DNA of 64,000 nt, taken from UJ101 sp965262705 (GTDB taxonomy: Bacteria > Bacteroidota > Bacteroidia > Flavobacteriales > UJ101). Where the stretch lies: assembly GCA_965262705.1 (NCBI GenBank), contig OZ253556.1:992001-1056000 (forward strand), in the 5' to 3' direction. The notes below the pieces were generated by a model. That model saw nothing but the letters and a program-made list of their open reading frames with translations, had not been told where the DNA came from and did not search any database. Made by a program: the position numbers and the translations under genes. Below, piece after piece: positions 43,160 through 51,629 of this stretch. Numbering within the stretch: position 1 is the stretch's first letter; the number at the start of each line of letters is the position of its first letter.

Positions 43160-44032
43160 ATGATTGGTAAATCACTTTGGAAAAACGATACTGAAATTAG
43201 GTTTTTTACAGAAGCATTAAGGAATTTTGCTTCACCAGAACAACTTTTTTATTATCTAAAATCAGGCTGTTATGCTTATGTGCCAAAAGATACGGATGGA
43301 GAAGGGCAAACTTTGCAATCAAGAAATTCATTAATTGGTCAATTTACAGAAAAATGGACAAAAGATTTATTTGCTCCAATTGCTCAGAACTTTGGATTAT
43401 ATGCAGTAAATAGTGTGATTTGTGAAGAAATTGGTCTTGCTAGAAGGTCTAACGCAGATTTAGCTTTTTGTACCACCCATTCCATTCATCAACGGCCTGA
43501 AGATATCAAGCTTATTTTTGAGGTTAAAATGGGGATTGTATCAAACTATAAATTTACTAACCCTGATCATGTGTCATTTATTGGAGACTACAAAACTCAC
43601 AGAGGCACTCCAGCTTTATTGCGTTCCGATTCTATGTTAAAGGCTATAGGAAAATCAATAAATATTAGAGTTTCAAGTGCTGAATCAGCCAAAATACCCA
43701 TAGTAATTTTAGGTAATAGTCCTATTATGAATAGTTATATTCACAAAGTTGACTTTTTAAAGACGGCAGGAGTAGTACAAGGTTTTTGGTCATTAAATCC
43801 CAATCCAACGACGAAAGATTATGTCATACAAACGCCTAATTTGGGATTTCAGACTATTGGAAATGTGGAATTACTGCAAAATTTGACAGGGGAATTATTA
43901 CATCAAGAAATGAATTATTTTTCTTCTATGATTTCAAAACCGAAATTAGGTAAATTTATACGAATGGCAAATCAAGAGAATTCAGACGAAACTAAGGCTG
44001 AAAAATTTTTACAATTTATAAGAGGACGATAA
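43160..44032 (+). CDS. Putative type II restriction endonuclease
   Basis: 290 residues. A PD-(D/E)xK-like core is visible: RRSNADLAFC near residue 96 supplies Asp and IKLIFEVKMG near 117 supplies the E-x-K. No better family match was found. Its stop overlaps the methyltransferase start by one base (TAATG), typical of restriction-modification pairs. Recognition sequence unknown. The enzyme call rests on the catalytic motif plus context. Confidence 0.75.
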   Translation: MIGKSLWKNDTEIRFFTEALRNFASPEQLFYYLKSGCYAYVPKDTDGEGQTLQSRNSLIGQFTEKWTKDLFAPIAQNFGLYAVNSVICEEIGLARRSNADLAFCTTHSIHQRPEDIKLIFEVKMGIVSNYKFTNPDHVSFIGDYKTHRGTPALLRSDSMLKAIGKSINIRVSSAESAKIPIVILGNSPIMNSYIHKVDFLKTAGVVQGFWSLNPNPTTKDYVIQTPNLGFQTIGNVELLQNLTGELLHQEMNYFSSMISKPKLGKFIRMANQENSDETKAEKFLQFIRGR

Positions 44033-44946
44033 TGAAACAGTTTAATAGAGAAAGGACAAAAACAAGTTCGTTTGGGACTAGTGGAAGGGTAAACCATGAT
44101 GCTTCAGAATTTTATGATTCTAAGCTATATAAAGAACTAAGTAATTGTAATGATATTTCAAAGACGGTTAATGAATTTCCTAATAAATTATTAAACACCA
44201 TTATTCATGGTTCTTGTGAGCAAATGAGTCAGATCCCCGATAATTCTTTACATTTGATGATTACCTCTCCTCCTTATAATGTATCTAAAGATTATGACGA
44301 AGATCTATCATTGAACGAATATCTAAACTTATTAAAAAAGGCATTTTCTGAAACCTATCGTGTCTTAGTCAACGGGGGTCGTGCCTGCATAAATATTGCT
44401 AATCTCGGAAGAAAACCCTATATCCCTCTTTCTGACTATATTTCAAGAATGATGATAGAAATTGGATTTAATATGCGGGGAGAGATTATATGGAATAAAG
44501 CGGCAAGTGCCAGCCCTTCAACTGCATGGGGGAGTTGGCAAAGTGCAGCAAATCCGATATTGAGAGATGTTCATGAATATATTTTAGTCTTTTCAAAGGG
44601 TGATTATAAAAGAGAACGAAGAAAAGAGGAATTAGAAAATAAAAAAAATACGATTTCCAAAGAACAATTTATGGAATGGACGAAATCTATATGGATAATG
44701 AATACCGCAAGTGCTAGAAGAATAGGTCATCCTGCACCATTTCCAGAAGAATTACCCTACAGATTAATCCAATTATACTCATTTACCCATGATATTATCC
44801 TTGATCCATTCATGGGAAGTGGAACCACAGGTATGGCTGCACTAAAAGTAGATAGATTTTATATTGGATATGATACGAATGAAGAATATATTAAACTGGC
44901 AAAAAAACGATTAGAACCTTTTAAAGCGCATTTTAAATGGGTGTAG
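44032..44946 (+). CDS. Site-specific DNA methyltransferase, beta class
   Basis: 304 residues. Catalytic motif IV is TSPPYNVSKDYDED near residue 81, and the SAM-binding motif I, DPFMGSGTTGMAAL, comes later near 262: the order of beta-class amino-methyltransferases. SPPY instead of DPPY is commoner among N4-cytosine enzymes, so m4C is likelier than m6A but not certain. Coupled to the endonuclease gene, which it protects against. Confidence 0.92.
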   Translation: MKQFNRERTKTSSFGTSGRVNHDASEFYDSKLYKELSNCNDISKTVNEFPNKLLNTIIHGSCEQMSQIPDNSLHLMITSPPYNVSKDYDEDLSLNEYLNLLKKAFSETYRVLVNGGRACINIANLGRKPYIPLSDYISRMMIEIGFNMRGEIIWNKAASASPSTAWGSWQSAANPILRDVHEYILVFSKGDYKRERRKEELENKKNTISKEQFMEWTKSIWIMNTASARRIGHPAPFPEELPYRLIQLYSFTHDIILDPFMGSGTTGMAALKVDRFYIGYDTNEEYIKLAKKRLEPFKAHFKWV

Positions 44947-45038
44947 CCTCAGTATCCGGTAGAGAACCCCTTGGAAAAAATCTTAGCAATTGTAAGTCAG
45001 TGCAAGGTGAAAAGTTCTTAACTTAAAAGCGCAGTAAT

Positions 45039-46868
45039 ATGAATCGAAGAGAATTTTTAATAAAAAACGGATGGGTGCTGGCAGGATTAGGATTGTCATC
45101 AGCGGTAACCGTTGCTGACAGATATGACGATCAGGTATTCAGTTATAAAATTGCTTTTTTGTCCGATGTACATTTGCAGGATATCTATGGTACGTTATCT
45201 GATAATCTATACAAAGGCATATTGAACCCCAAAACAGGAAATCATACGCTGTTGCGGACGATGGCTTCTCAACTACGTTCTACTCGTATATTTAACGAAA
45301 ATTACTTTGCCTTTATCGCTGCTATGGATGATATTGCAGCAAGAGGGGTTAAATTAGTCGTGTTGCTCGGAGATTTTTCTGATGATGGGCAAAGTCTTCA
45401 CGTTCGAGGGCTGCGTCGCTTATTAAAAAAATATGAATCGGCGTATGACATGCAGTTTTTCATTACAATGGGCAATCATGATCCTGTATCGCCCTTTTTA
45501 AAAGAATCCGGTAAAAAAGATTTTTTAGGAGAAGGAGGAAAGCCGCAGTCCATCTATAGTAAGAAGGGCATTTACAGTCAGAATGCAGCACGCGATTTAC
45601 CGGTAGTATTGACCCGGGATATAGCTAAAATGGGATATAAGGGGATCTTCGAAGAACTCCATTGCTTTGGGCTGCTCCCTCAAAAAGAATACAAGTACTG
45701 GTCAACGCCTTTTTCTCAATACACCGTAGGTTCTTACTCGTATGAAAAAGCTCGTAAGACGGCCTCGCTAAGCCACAGAACCTATGAAGTCATACCAGGA
45801 TTTACTGTCCCTGATGTAAGTTATGTGGTTGAACCTATAGAGGGTTTATGGATGCTAGCAATTGACGCCAATGTGTATTTACCTAAAAATAAGGAGAACA
45901 ACCCTACCGATCCTAACAATTATAGGCGTTCGACCATAGGCTATAATAATGTATTAAGTAATAAAAAGCACCTTATTGAATGGGTAAAAAAAGTAACTTC
46001 AGAAGCCAAAGCACATTATAAAACCCTGATTACATTTAGCCATTACCCGATGGTCGATTTTAATGATGATGCCACACCGATATTGAAAAAATTGTTGGGA
46101 GAAAAAAAATGGAAATTAGAGCGAATACCTGACCATACGGTAGCCGAAACTTTTGCCGAAGCAGGCATACAAATTCATGTGGCCGGGCATATTCATATTA
46201 ATGATACAGGAGTACACACTGCTAAAAGTGGCAATAGGTTAGTCAATATTCAGGTTCCTTCACTGGCAGCGTACCTGCCGGGGTATAAACTATTGACCGT
46301 ATATCCACATAATAAGGTTGAGGTAGAAACCATTATCGTAAATGATGTTCCCCGCTTTAATGAGTTGTTTACATTATATGAAGCTGAATACCATGAATTG
46401 GAAAAACAACAAGCAGCTGATATATGGAATAAAGAAGTTCTTCAATCAAAAAACTATCGTGAGTTAATGCTCTGGCATTTGAGAGAATTGGTACGTTTGC
46501 GTTATATCAACGACTGGCCCGATCCAATTAAAGGATTTTTATTAAATGCCAGTGGGAAGCAAATATGTGAAAATTCGAGCTTACTATCCATGAGAGTTCC
46601 TTTAGAATGGAGCGGAAACGATTTGCTTTTAGATTTTTATAAATTAAGAAATGCTGATGTACTGGCTAAACAAGATATTCCGCAAGAAAGGTTAAAACAA
46701 TATAAGCAACTTATAAATGCTTACGCTTCACTACGTAAAGAAGATAAATTAAGCGTACAATTAAAAGCATTTTTTAATTGTTTAAATGCGTTTTTACATG
46801 GCGCGCCGGCTAATAACTTTGTAATCGATTTGAATACTGTTAAACTCCGGCAAGTTAACGGGGTCTAA
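45039..46868 (+). CDS. Calcineurin-like metallophosphoesterase
   Basis: 609 residues. The N-terminus MNRREFLIKNGWVLAGLGLS looks like a Tat-type signal (RREFL), so export is likely. Metal-binding motifs in order: AFLSDVHLQD near residue 40, VVLLGDFSDDGQ near 108, TMGNHDP near 145, TFSHYPM near 330 and VAGHIHIND near 382. The C-terminal 200 residues are helical and unassigned. Substrate unknown. It lies alone after the restriction-modification pair. Confidence 0.9.
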   Translation: MNRREFLIKNGWVLAGLGLSSAVTVADRYDDQVFSYKIAFLSDVHLQDIYGTLSDNLYKGILNPKTGNHTLLRTMASQLRSTRIFNENYFAFIAAMDDIAARGVKLVVLLGDFSDDGQSLHVRGLRRLLKKYESAYDMQFFITMGNHDPVSPFLKESGKKDFLGEGGKPQSIYSKKGIYSQNAARDLPVVLTRDIAKMGYKGIFEELHCFGLLPQKEYKYWSTPFSQYTVGSYSYEKARKTASLSHRTYEVIPGFTVPDVSYVVEPIEGLWMLAIDANVYLPKNKENNPTDPNNYRRSTIGYNNVLSNKKHLIEWVKKVTSEAKAHYKTLITFSHYPMVDFNDDATPILKKLLGEKKWKLERIPDHTVAETFAEAGIQIHVAGHIHINDTGVHTAKSGNRLVNIQVPSLAAYLPGYKLLTVYPHNKVEVETIIVNDVPRFNELFTLYEAEYHELEKQQAADIWNKEVLQSKNYRELMLWHLRELVRLRYINDWPDPIKGFLLNASGKQICENSSLLSMRVPLEWSGNDLLLDFYKLRNADVLAKQDIPQERLKQYKQLINAYASLRKEDKLSVQLKAFFNCLNAFLHGAPANNFVIDLNTVKLRQVNGV

Positions 46869-46893
46869 AATTAAATCTAAAAGAAGACAAAAT

Positions 46894-47090
46894 GAGACCG
46901 TTGCAAAACACATAAAAAAGCATGAAAAAGAAAGCATCTAACTTCAAACTACTTCCTTCTAAAAAAATTAAAATCCCTCCACACCCAAAAGGTTGCTTCG
47001 GTGATTAATTTTTAGCTTACGCCAACTTACAGTTCTCGGGCTGGCTAAAGTGCTTTTTGAAACTGCAAGTCAGCGCTAGCTAAAGGTCTT
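46894..47090. mobile_element. MITE-like element (197 bp)
   Basis: GAGACCGTTGCAAAACACAT at the left, GCTAGCTAAAGGTCTT at the right. Core intact; the right third carries the nested AGCTTACGCCAACTTACAGT and GAAACTGCAAGTCAGCGCTA motifs. Confidence 0.75.
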
Positions 47091-47153
47091 GAAGTGTTAA
47101 TAGCCTTCATGGGATAAATTATTTTTGATCTTATGCTTTAAAAATTTGATTTG

Positions 47154-47271
47154 AAGGCCTTTGCGGGATGAGCGTTAGGGATAGCAGCGGTATCCTTTTT
47201 CTTGGGGCGAGAGGCTGCCCCGAGAAAAAGATTTAGCGGATAGCCCGACCGCCGTCAGGCGGGAACGCCCA
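47154..47271. repeat. GC-rich multi-hairpin repeat, copy 2 (inverted)
   Basis: Reverse-complement counterpart of 3636-3750: GAGCGTTAGGGATAGCAGCG, a CTTGGGGCGAG...CCCCGAG hairpin, and GACCGCCGTCAGGCGGGAAC with the CCGCC/GGCGG hairpin. It lies between two MITEs. No coding capacity. Confidence 0.7.
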
Positions 47272-47294
47272 AGAAAGAAGTTAGAAAGTAAATT

Positions 47295-47477
47295 AAGACC
47301 ATTAGCTAGCGCTGACTTGCAGTTGCAGAATATAAAATATCCATATACAGAAGCATTTAGCTTTAAACTGCTTCCTTCTCAAAAAATTAAAATCTTCCAC
47401 GCCCAATAGTTTGCTCTGGTGTTTAATTTTTATCGGGCGTTGCATCTTTTTGTTAGAATGCTTTTTGCAACGGTCTC
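47295..47477. mobile_element. MITE-like element (183 bp)
   Basis: AAGACCATTAGCTAGCGCTG with a nested GACTTGCAGTTGC motif at the left, TTTTTGCAACGGTCTC at the right. The inner GAATATAAAATATCCATATA stretch is shared with the copy at 6300, so these two are closely related. Confidence 0.7.
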
Positions 47478-47523
47478 TAAATGTAATTGATGTGAAACTA
47501 GAAAACTTTTTTAATTCTTTATA

Positions 47524-48789
47524 TCACAAATTATCTATGATAGCTTCTAACTTTATATCCCTTGACCCTTTGATTAATATATGCTTACTTAATTGATTTT
47601 CGTTAAGAAATAATTTTAATTCATCGGTTGATAAAAAACGAATAGCGACGCCTTTAGTCTGATAAAAAGCTTCTCCCACCAAGATGAGGTGTTTAAAGTG
47701 ACAGCTTAACGCTAAATCAACAATTTCTTGATGCGCTTTGGCTTCATATTCTCCCAACTCAAGCATATCCCCTAGAATCACTGTCTTTTTCTCCGGCTCT
47801 TTTGAAAAATGAGTAATTACTGCCCGCATACTCGTCGGATTAGCATTGTAAGCATCCAGTAGAATTTTCTTATCTTTTTTGGTAATTAGCTGTGAACGAT
47901 TATTTTTAGGAATGTATGATTCAATCGCCTCACGAATACTAGTAATACTTATTTTAAAATATTCTCCTACGGCAATAGCACAGGCAATATTCGAGAAATT
48001 ATAATCTCCAATCAGATAGGATTTTATTTCTGTTCCATGAAATAAAACAGTTATAAAAGGAGATTCACCAGCTGTAATTTGCACAAGAGTATCGGCTTTT
48101 TTTTTCCCAAAAATATAGCGTTGTATCTCTTCCGATTTTTCCATTTGTATGGTATCTTGTTCGTTAACAAATGCCATTTTATTCGTTTTCAAACAATAAT
48201 CATATAGTTCCGTTTTTCCTTTTATTACTCCTTCTATACCGCCAAATCCTTCTAAATGAGCCTGCCCAAAATTCGTAATATAGGCATAATCGGGTTTTGT
48301 AATTTTACACAAATGCTCAATTTCTTTTTGATGATTTGCCCCCATTTCAATCACAGCAATTTCATCGGTTGGGAGAAGAGATAAAAGCGTTAAGGGAACA
48401 CCAATATGGTTATTCAAATTTCCCTGAGTAGCCCGTGTTCTAAATTTTTTTGATAACACTTGAAGCAATAGTTCTTTAGTAGTCGTTTTGCCATTACTTC
48501 CCGTCAGAGCGATTATAGGAATGCTTAATTTCTTTCGATGATAAGATGCCAGCGTTTGTAATGTTTTTAAAGCATTTTCTACTAGAATGATTTGGGGTGA
48601 AGTTACGTACTTTTCTTCATCTACTATTGCTATGGAAGCACCATTTTCTAAAGCTTGTAAAGCAAAATGATTTCCATTAAAATAAGGTCCTTTCAATGCA
48701 AAAAAAATAGAATCTTTCTCAATTTTTCTTGTATCAGTAGAGATTTTATAGTTTTTTTTATAATGCTCGTATAGTTTTTCAATATTCAT
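47524..48789 (-). CDS. murF: UDP-N-acetylmuramoyl-tripeptide--D-alanyl-D-alanine ligase
   Basis: 421 residues, near the usual MurF length in Bacteroidota. The ATP-binding P-loop LTGSNGKTTTKELL is near residue 95, the VIEMGANHQKEIEHL block near 145 and LLDAYNANPTSMRA near 312, all Mur-ligase hallmarks. It adds D-Ala-D-Ala to the UDP-MurNAc-tripeptide in peptidoglycan synthesis. It stands apart from any mur cluster. Start ATG 48789 gives the expected MNIEKLYEHY. Confidence 0.95.
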   Translation of the reverse strand: MNIEKLYEHYKKNYKISTDTRKIEKDSIFFALKGPYFNGNHFALQALENGASIAIVDEEKYVTSPQIILVENALKTLQTLASYHRKKLSIPIIALTGSNGKTTTKELLLQVLSKKFRTRATQGNLNNHIGVPLTLLSLLPTDEIAVIEMGANHQKEIEHLCKITKPDYAYITNFGQAHLEGFGGIEGVIKGKTELYDYCLKTNKMAFVNEQDTIQMEKSEEIQRYIFGKKKADTLVQITAGESPFITVLFHGTEIKSYLIGDYNFSNIACAIAVGEYFKISITSIREAIESYIPKNNRSQLITKKDKKILLDAYNANPTSMRAVITHFSKEPEKKTVILGDMLELGEYEAKAHQEIVDLALSCHFKHLILVGEAFYQTKGVAIRFLSTDELKLFLNENQLSKHILIKGSRDIKLEAIIDNL

Positions 48790-48889
48790 TAATTATATTC
48801 TTTTTAAGTTTTTTTCACAAAATAATGATATAAAGCTTTTGCAAAGGTCTCCATTTTTATTTTAATTTGCTTAATTTGGTCGTATGCTT

Positions 48890-49315
48890 ATGAAAATTAT
48901 TATTATTAATGGTCCTAACCTTAACCTTCTTGGAAAGCGAGAACCAAAGATTTATGGCATGCAAACTTTTGAAGATTTTTTTAAACAATTAAAAAATAAA
49001 TTCTCAAGCACAAGGTTGGACTACTTTCAAAGCAATCATGAAGGAGATTTGATAGATAAAATACAAGAAGCAGATAATGATTATCATGGAATTGTTTTAA
49101 ATGCAGCAGCTTATACTCATACTTCCATTGCGCTTTATGACTGTATTAAAGCTATTTCTATTCCGGTGGTTGAGGTACACATTTCTAATGTTAAAGCTCG
49201 GGAAGATTTTAGAAAACATTCTTATATCACTCCAGTAGCATTAAAACTCATTATGGGGCAAGGGCTAAGAGGATATGAAATGGCTGTCGAATATTTACTC
49301 CAAGCGAAAGATTAG
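48890..49315 (+). CDS. aroQ: Type II 3-dehydroquinate dehydratase
   Basis: 141 residues from ATG 48890; an ATG two codons earlier (48884) is possible. Motifs: IIINGPNLNLLGKREPKIYG at the N-terminus with the catalytic Tyr, LNAAAYTHTSIALYD near residue 70, and VEVHISNVKAREDFRKHS with the catalytic His near 100. It dehydrates 3-dehydroquinate in the shikimate pathway. The 3' end overlaps the convergent HMG-CoA-lyase-like gene by 4 bp. Confidence 0.95.
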   Translation: MKIIIINGPNLNLLGKREPKIYGMQTFEDFFKQLKNKFSSTRLDYFQSNHEGDLIDKIQEADNDYHGIVLNAAAYTHTSIALYDCIKAISIPVVEVHISNVKAREDFRKHSYITPVALKLIMGQGLRGYEMAVEYLLQAKD

Positions 49316-50169
49316 GTGTATTTTTCAAAGAGCCTCATGGCTTCATTAACGGAATTTTCAAATGCAATCATGTTCAATCCGTGTTTTTCTTTTTGTGCTT
49401 CTATGAAGGTAATCACTTTTTCAGTAGGTATATTTCCTATTAATTCATTACCTGCCATAGGACAACCGCCAAAGCCTTTAATTGCGGAATCAAATCGGCG
49501 ACATCCAGACTGGTAAGCAGCCATTAAGTTTTCCCAATAAAAATCGGGCTGAGTATGAAGGTGAGCGCCAAATTCAATATCAGGATACGCGGGAATCAAA
49601 GAAGAAAACACTTCTAAAATATTCTTTGTTTGGGCTACTCCCACCGTATCTGATAATGATATAACTTGTATTCCTGTGGCATTCATTTTTTCTGTCCAGT
49701 AGGTTAAAATATCCATATTCCAATCTTCTCCATAAGGGTTTCCAAAAGCCATAGAGAAATAAATCACCAGTGTTTTATTTTTTTGGCTCACCAATTCTTG
49801 TATTTGTTTCACTGTTTCAAAAGCCTTTTCAATGCTAGTATTAGCATTGCGATTCTGAAAAGTCTCGGAAATAGAGAACGGATAGCCGATGTAATCAATA
49901 GTGTCATATTGGCAAGCCTCGTCGGCTCCTCTATAATTTACTACAATTGCAAGATGTTTTGAACATGAGTTTCTAAAATCGATTAAATTCATTAGATGAT
50001 GAGCATCTTGCATTTGTGGCATAATGCTACGAGAAACAAAGCTTGTAAAATCAAGCGTATCAAACCCTACCTGAAGCAGACTGTTAATGTATCGGGCTTT
50101 ATCTTCAGTCGGAATGAAATTCTTCACTCCCTGCATGGCATCTCTCGGACATTCTATAATCTTTACCAC
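49312..50169 (-). CDS. Hydroxymethylglutaryl-CoA lyase-like protein
   Basis: 285 residues, a TIM-barrel of the HMGL family. IECPRDAMQGVKNFIPTEDK at the N-terminus holds the metal- and substrate-binding Arg-Asp. LSDTVGVAQ near 180, FGAHLHTQPD near 200 with the metal-binding H-x-H, and IKGFGGCPMAGNELIGNIPT near 230 with the active-site Cys follow. It likely cleaves HMG-CoA to acetoacetate and acetyl-CoA in leucine breakdown, consistent with the carboxylase at 38995. Confidence 0.88.
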   Translation of the reverse strand: MVKIIECPRDAMQGVKNFIPTEDKARYINSLLQVGFDTLDFTSFVSRSIMPQMQDAHHLMNLIDFRNSCSKHLAIVVNYRGADEACQYDTIDYIGYPFSISETFQNRNANTSIEKAFETVKQIQELVSQKNKTLVIYFSMAFGNPYGEDWNMDILTYWTEKMNATGIQVISLSDTVGVAQTKNILEVFSSLIPAYPDIEFGAHLHTQPDFYWENLMAAYQSGCRRFDSAIKGFGGCPMAGNELIGNIPTEKVITFIEAQKEKHGLNMIAFENSVNEAMRLFEKYT

Positions 50170-50319
50170 AAAATACTTATTTAAAAATCATGCTAAATAT
50201 ACAATATTTTTTTGAGTATTTTGCTGTTTTTGTTTTAATTTAGCTATTCAACACTTTTCAGAAGTTCTTATTTTTTTGGTATCGTTATACTCTAAAAAGG
50301 TCTTTTAATATATATACTG

Positions 50320-50982
50320 TCACCATTGAATAACTTTTTTTCCTTTGCTTATAAGATAATCATTGGTTTTGCTAAAATGCTTACAACCGAAAAAACCGCG
50401 ATGCGCTGACAATGGTGAGGGATGAGGGGCTTTAAGTATAAGATGCTTTTCAGGATTGATGAATCGTCCTTTTTTTTGTGCAAAACTTCCCCAAAGCAAG
50501 AAAACTACTTCTTTTTTTTGCGCAGAAATAGTTTTTATAATCGAATCTGTAAACGTTTCCCATCCTTGATTTTGATGGGAACCGGCTTGATGTAATCTTA
50601 CGGTCAGTGTAGCATTGAGCAGTAAAACCCCTTGTTTTGCCCATCGGGTTAAATCACCGGTTTGGGGAATAGGAATTTTCAAGTCTTGCTCAACCTCTTT
50701 AAAAATATTTTCAAGAGAAGGCGGAAAGGCTATGCCGCTTCGTACAGAAAAAGCCAGCCCGTTAGCCTGATGATAATTGTGATAAGGGTCTTGCCCGAGA
50801 ATAACCACTTTCAATTGATTAAAATCGCAGCTATCGAAAGCAGCAAAAATTTCCTTTCCGGGCGGGAAACAATTATTTTTGGCGTATTCTTTTTTTACAA
50901 ATTCAATCAAACGGCTAAAATAAGGTTTCTTAAATTCGCTTTGTAATTTTTCTTTCCAGCTTTCGTTTATTTTTATGTTCAT
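50320..50982 (-). CDS. ung: Uracil-DNA glycosylase, family 1
   Basis: 220 residues from ATG 50982 (MNIKINESWKEKLQSEFKKP), the standard length; the frame reaches 51042 but that adds a hydrophobic tail without family support. The catalytic GQDPYHNYHQANGLAFS near residue 65 holds the activating Asp; LLLNATLTVR and the HPSPLSAHRGFFG leucine loop near 188 are present. It removes uracil from DNA to start base-excision repair. Confidence 0.96.
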   Translation of the reverse strand: MNIKINESWKEKLQSEFKKPYFSRLIEFVKKEYAKNNCFPPGKEIFAAFDSCDFNQLKVVILGQDPYHNYHQANGLAFSVRSGIAFPPSLENIFKEVEQDLKIPIPQTGDLTRWAKQGVLLLNATLTVRLHQAGSHQNQGWETFTDSIIKTISAQKKEVVFLLWGSFAQKKGRFINPEKHLILKAPHPSPLSAHRGFFGCKHFSKTNDYLISKGKKVIQW

Positions 50983-51194
50983 TTTATTAAAATTAATAAA
51001 TAAAATATTAAGTATTGAGAGCTTTAGATTTTTGATTTGCAATTGTAAAGGGCATTCTATAAATGAAGAATTTGAGTAATATTGAATTTTTAATTAACTT
51101 ATTGAAAAAATAAATTCGTTCGATTTTTCTTGTAAAATTCTTTTTATGGTACTTCAAAAGTATAATATTAAAATACCGTATAAAAATCTTAATA

Positions 51195-51608
51195 TTATTT
51201 TTTTGATTCTATCAGCATTTTGTTTCCAAACCAACCCCAATAAATTCTGTGATATTTAATTTTTTCATTTTCCAATTCCATCAACTCTATAATATCAACT
51301 TGATCTCCTTCTGGTGTTATTCTTGGGTATTCCCAAACTAAAATATTATTTTTAACGAGGTAATTATTTTTTTCTCTGTGCCACTTTACCAGTTCACTTG
51401 GGCGTCTTCTAGTTCCTTCTATTAAGAATTCAAATATTTGCTCTCTTCCGGTTAATATGCCATTCGATTTGCCTAAAATAATCGGAACTAATGGACTTTC
51501 CAAAACGGCATTATAAGCGTATAAATCTATTAGGCTTTTGATTTGTTTTGTTTTAGCAAATTCGTGCCATTGTTCATATATTTTTTGTGCTATTTTTTTA
51601 ATCTTCAT
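51195..51608 (-). CDS. SnoaL/NTF2-like protein
   Basis: 137 residues. The pattern of an N-terminal helix (IAQKIYEQWHEFAKTKQIKS), LIDLYAYNAVLESP, a short linker with GREQIFEFLIEGTRRR, and strands ending in IIELMELENEKIKYHRIYW fits the SnoaL-like cone fold, which covers small isomerases and cyclases of unclear substrate. Start MKIKKIAQKIYEQW at 51608. It lies 21 bp after the argS stop on the same strand and may share its transcript. Role unknown. Confidence 0.75.
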   Translation of the reverse strand: MKIKKIAQKIYEQWHEFAKTKQIKSLIDLYAYNAVLESPLVPIILGKSNGILTGREQIFEFLIEGTRRRPSELVKWHREKNNYLVKNNILVWEYPRITPEGDQVDIIELMELENEKIKYHRIYWGWFGNKMLIESKK

Positions 51609-51629
51609 CCCTTCTATTAATTAAAATGT

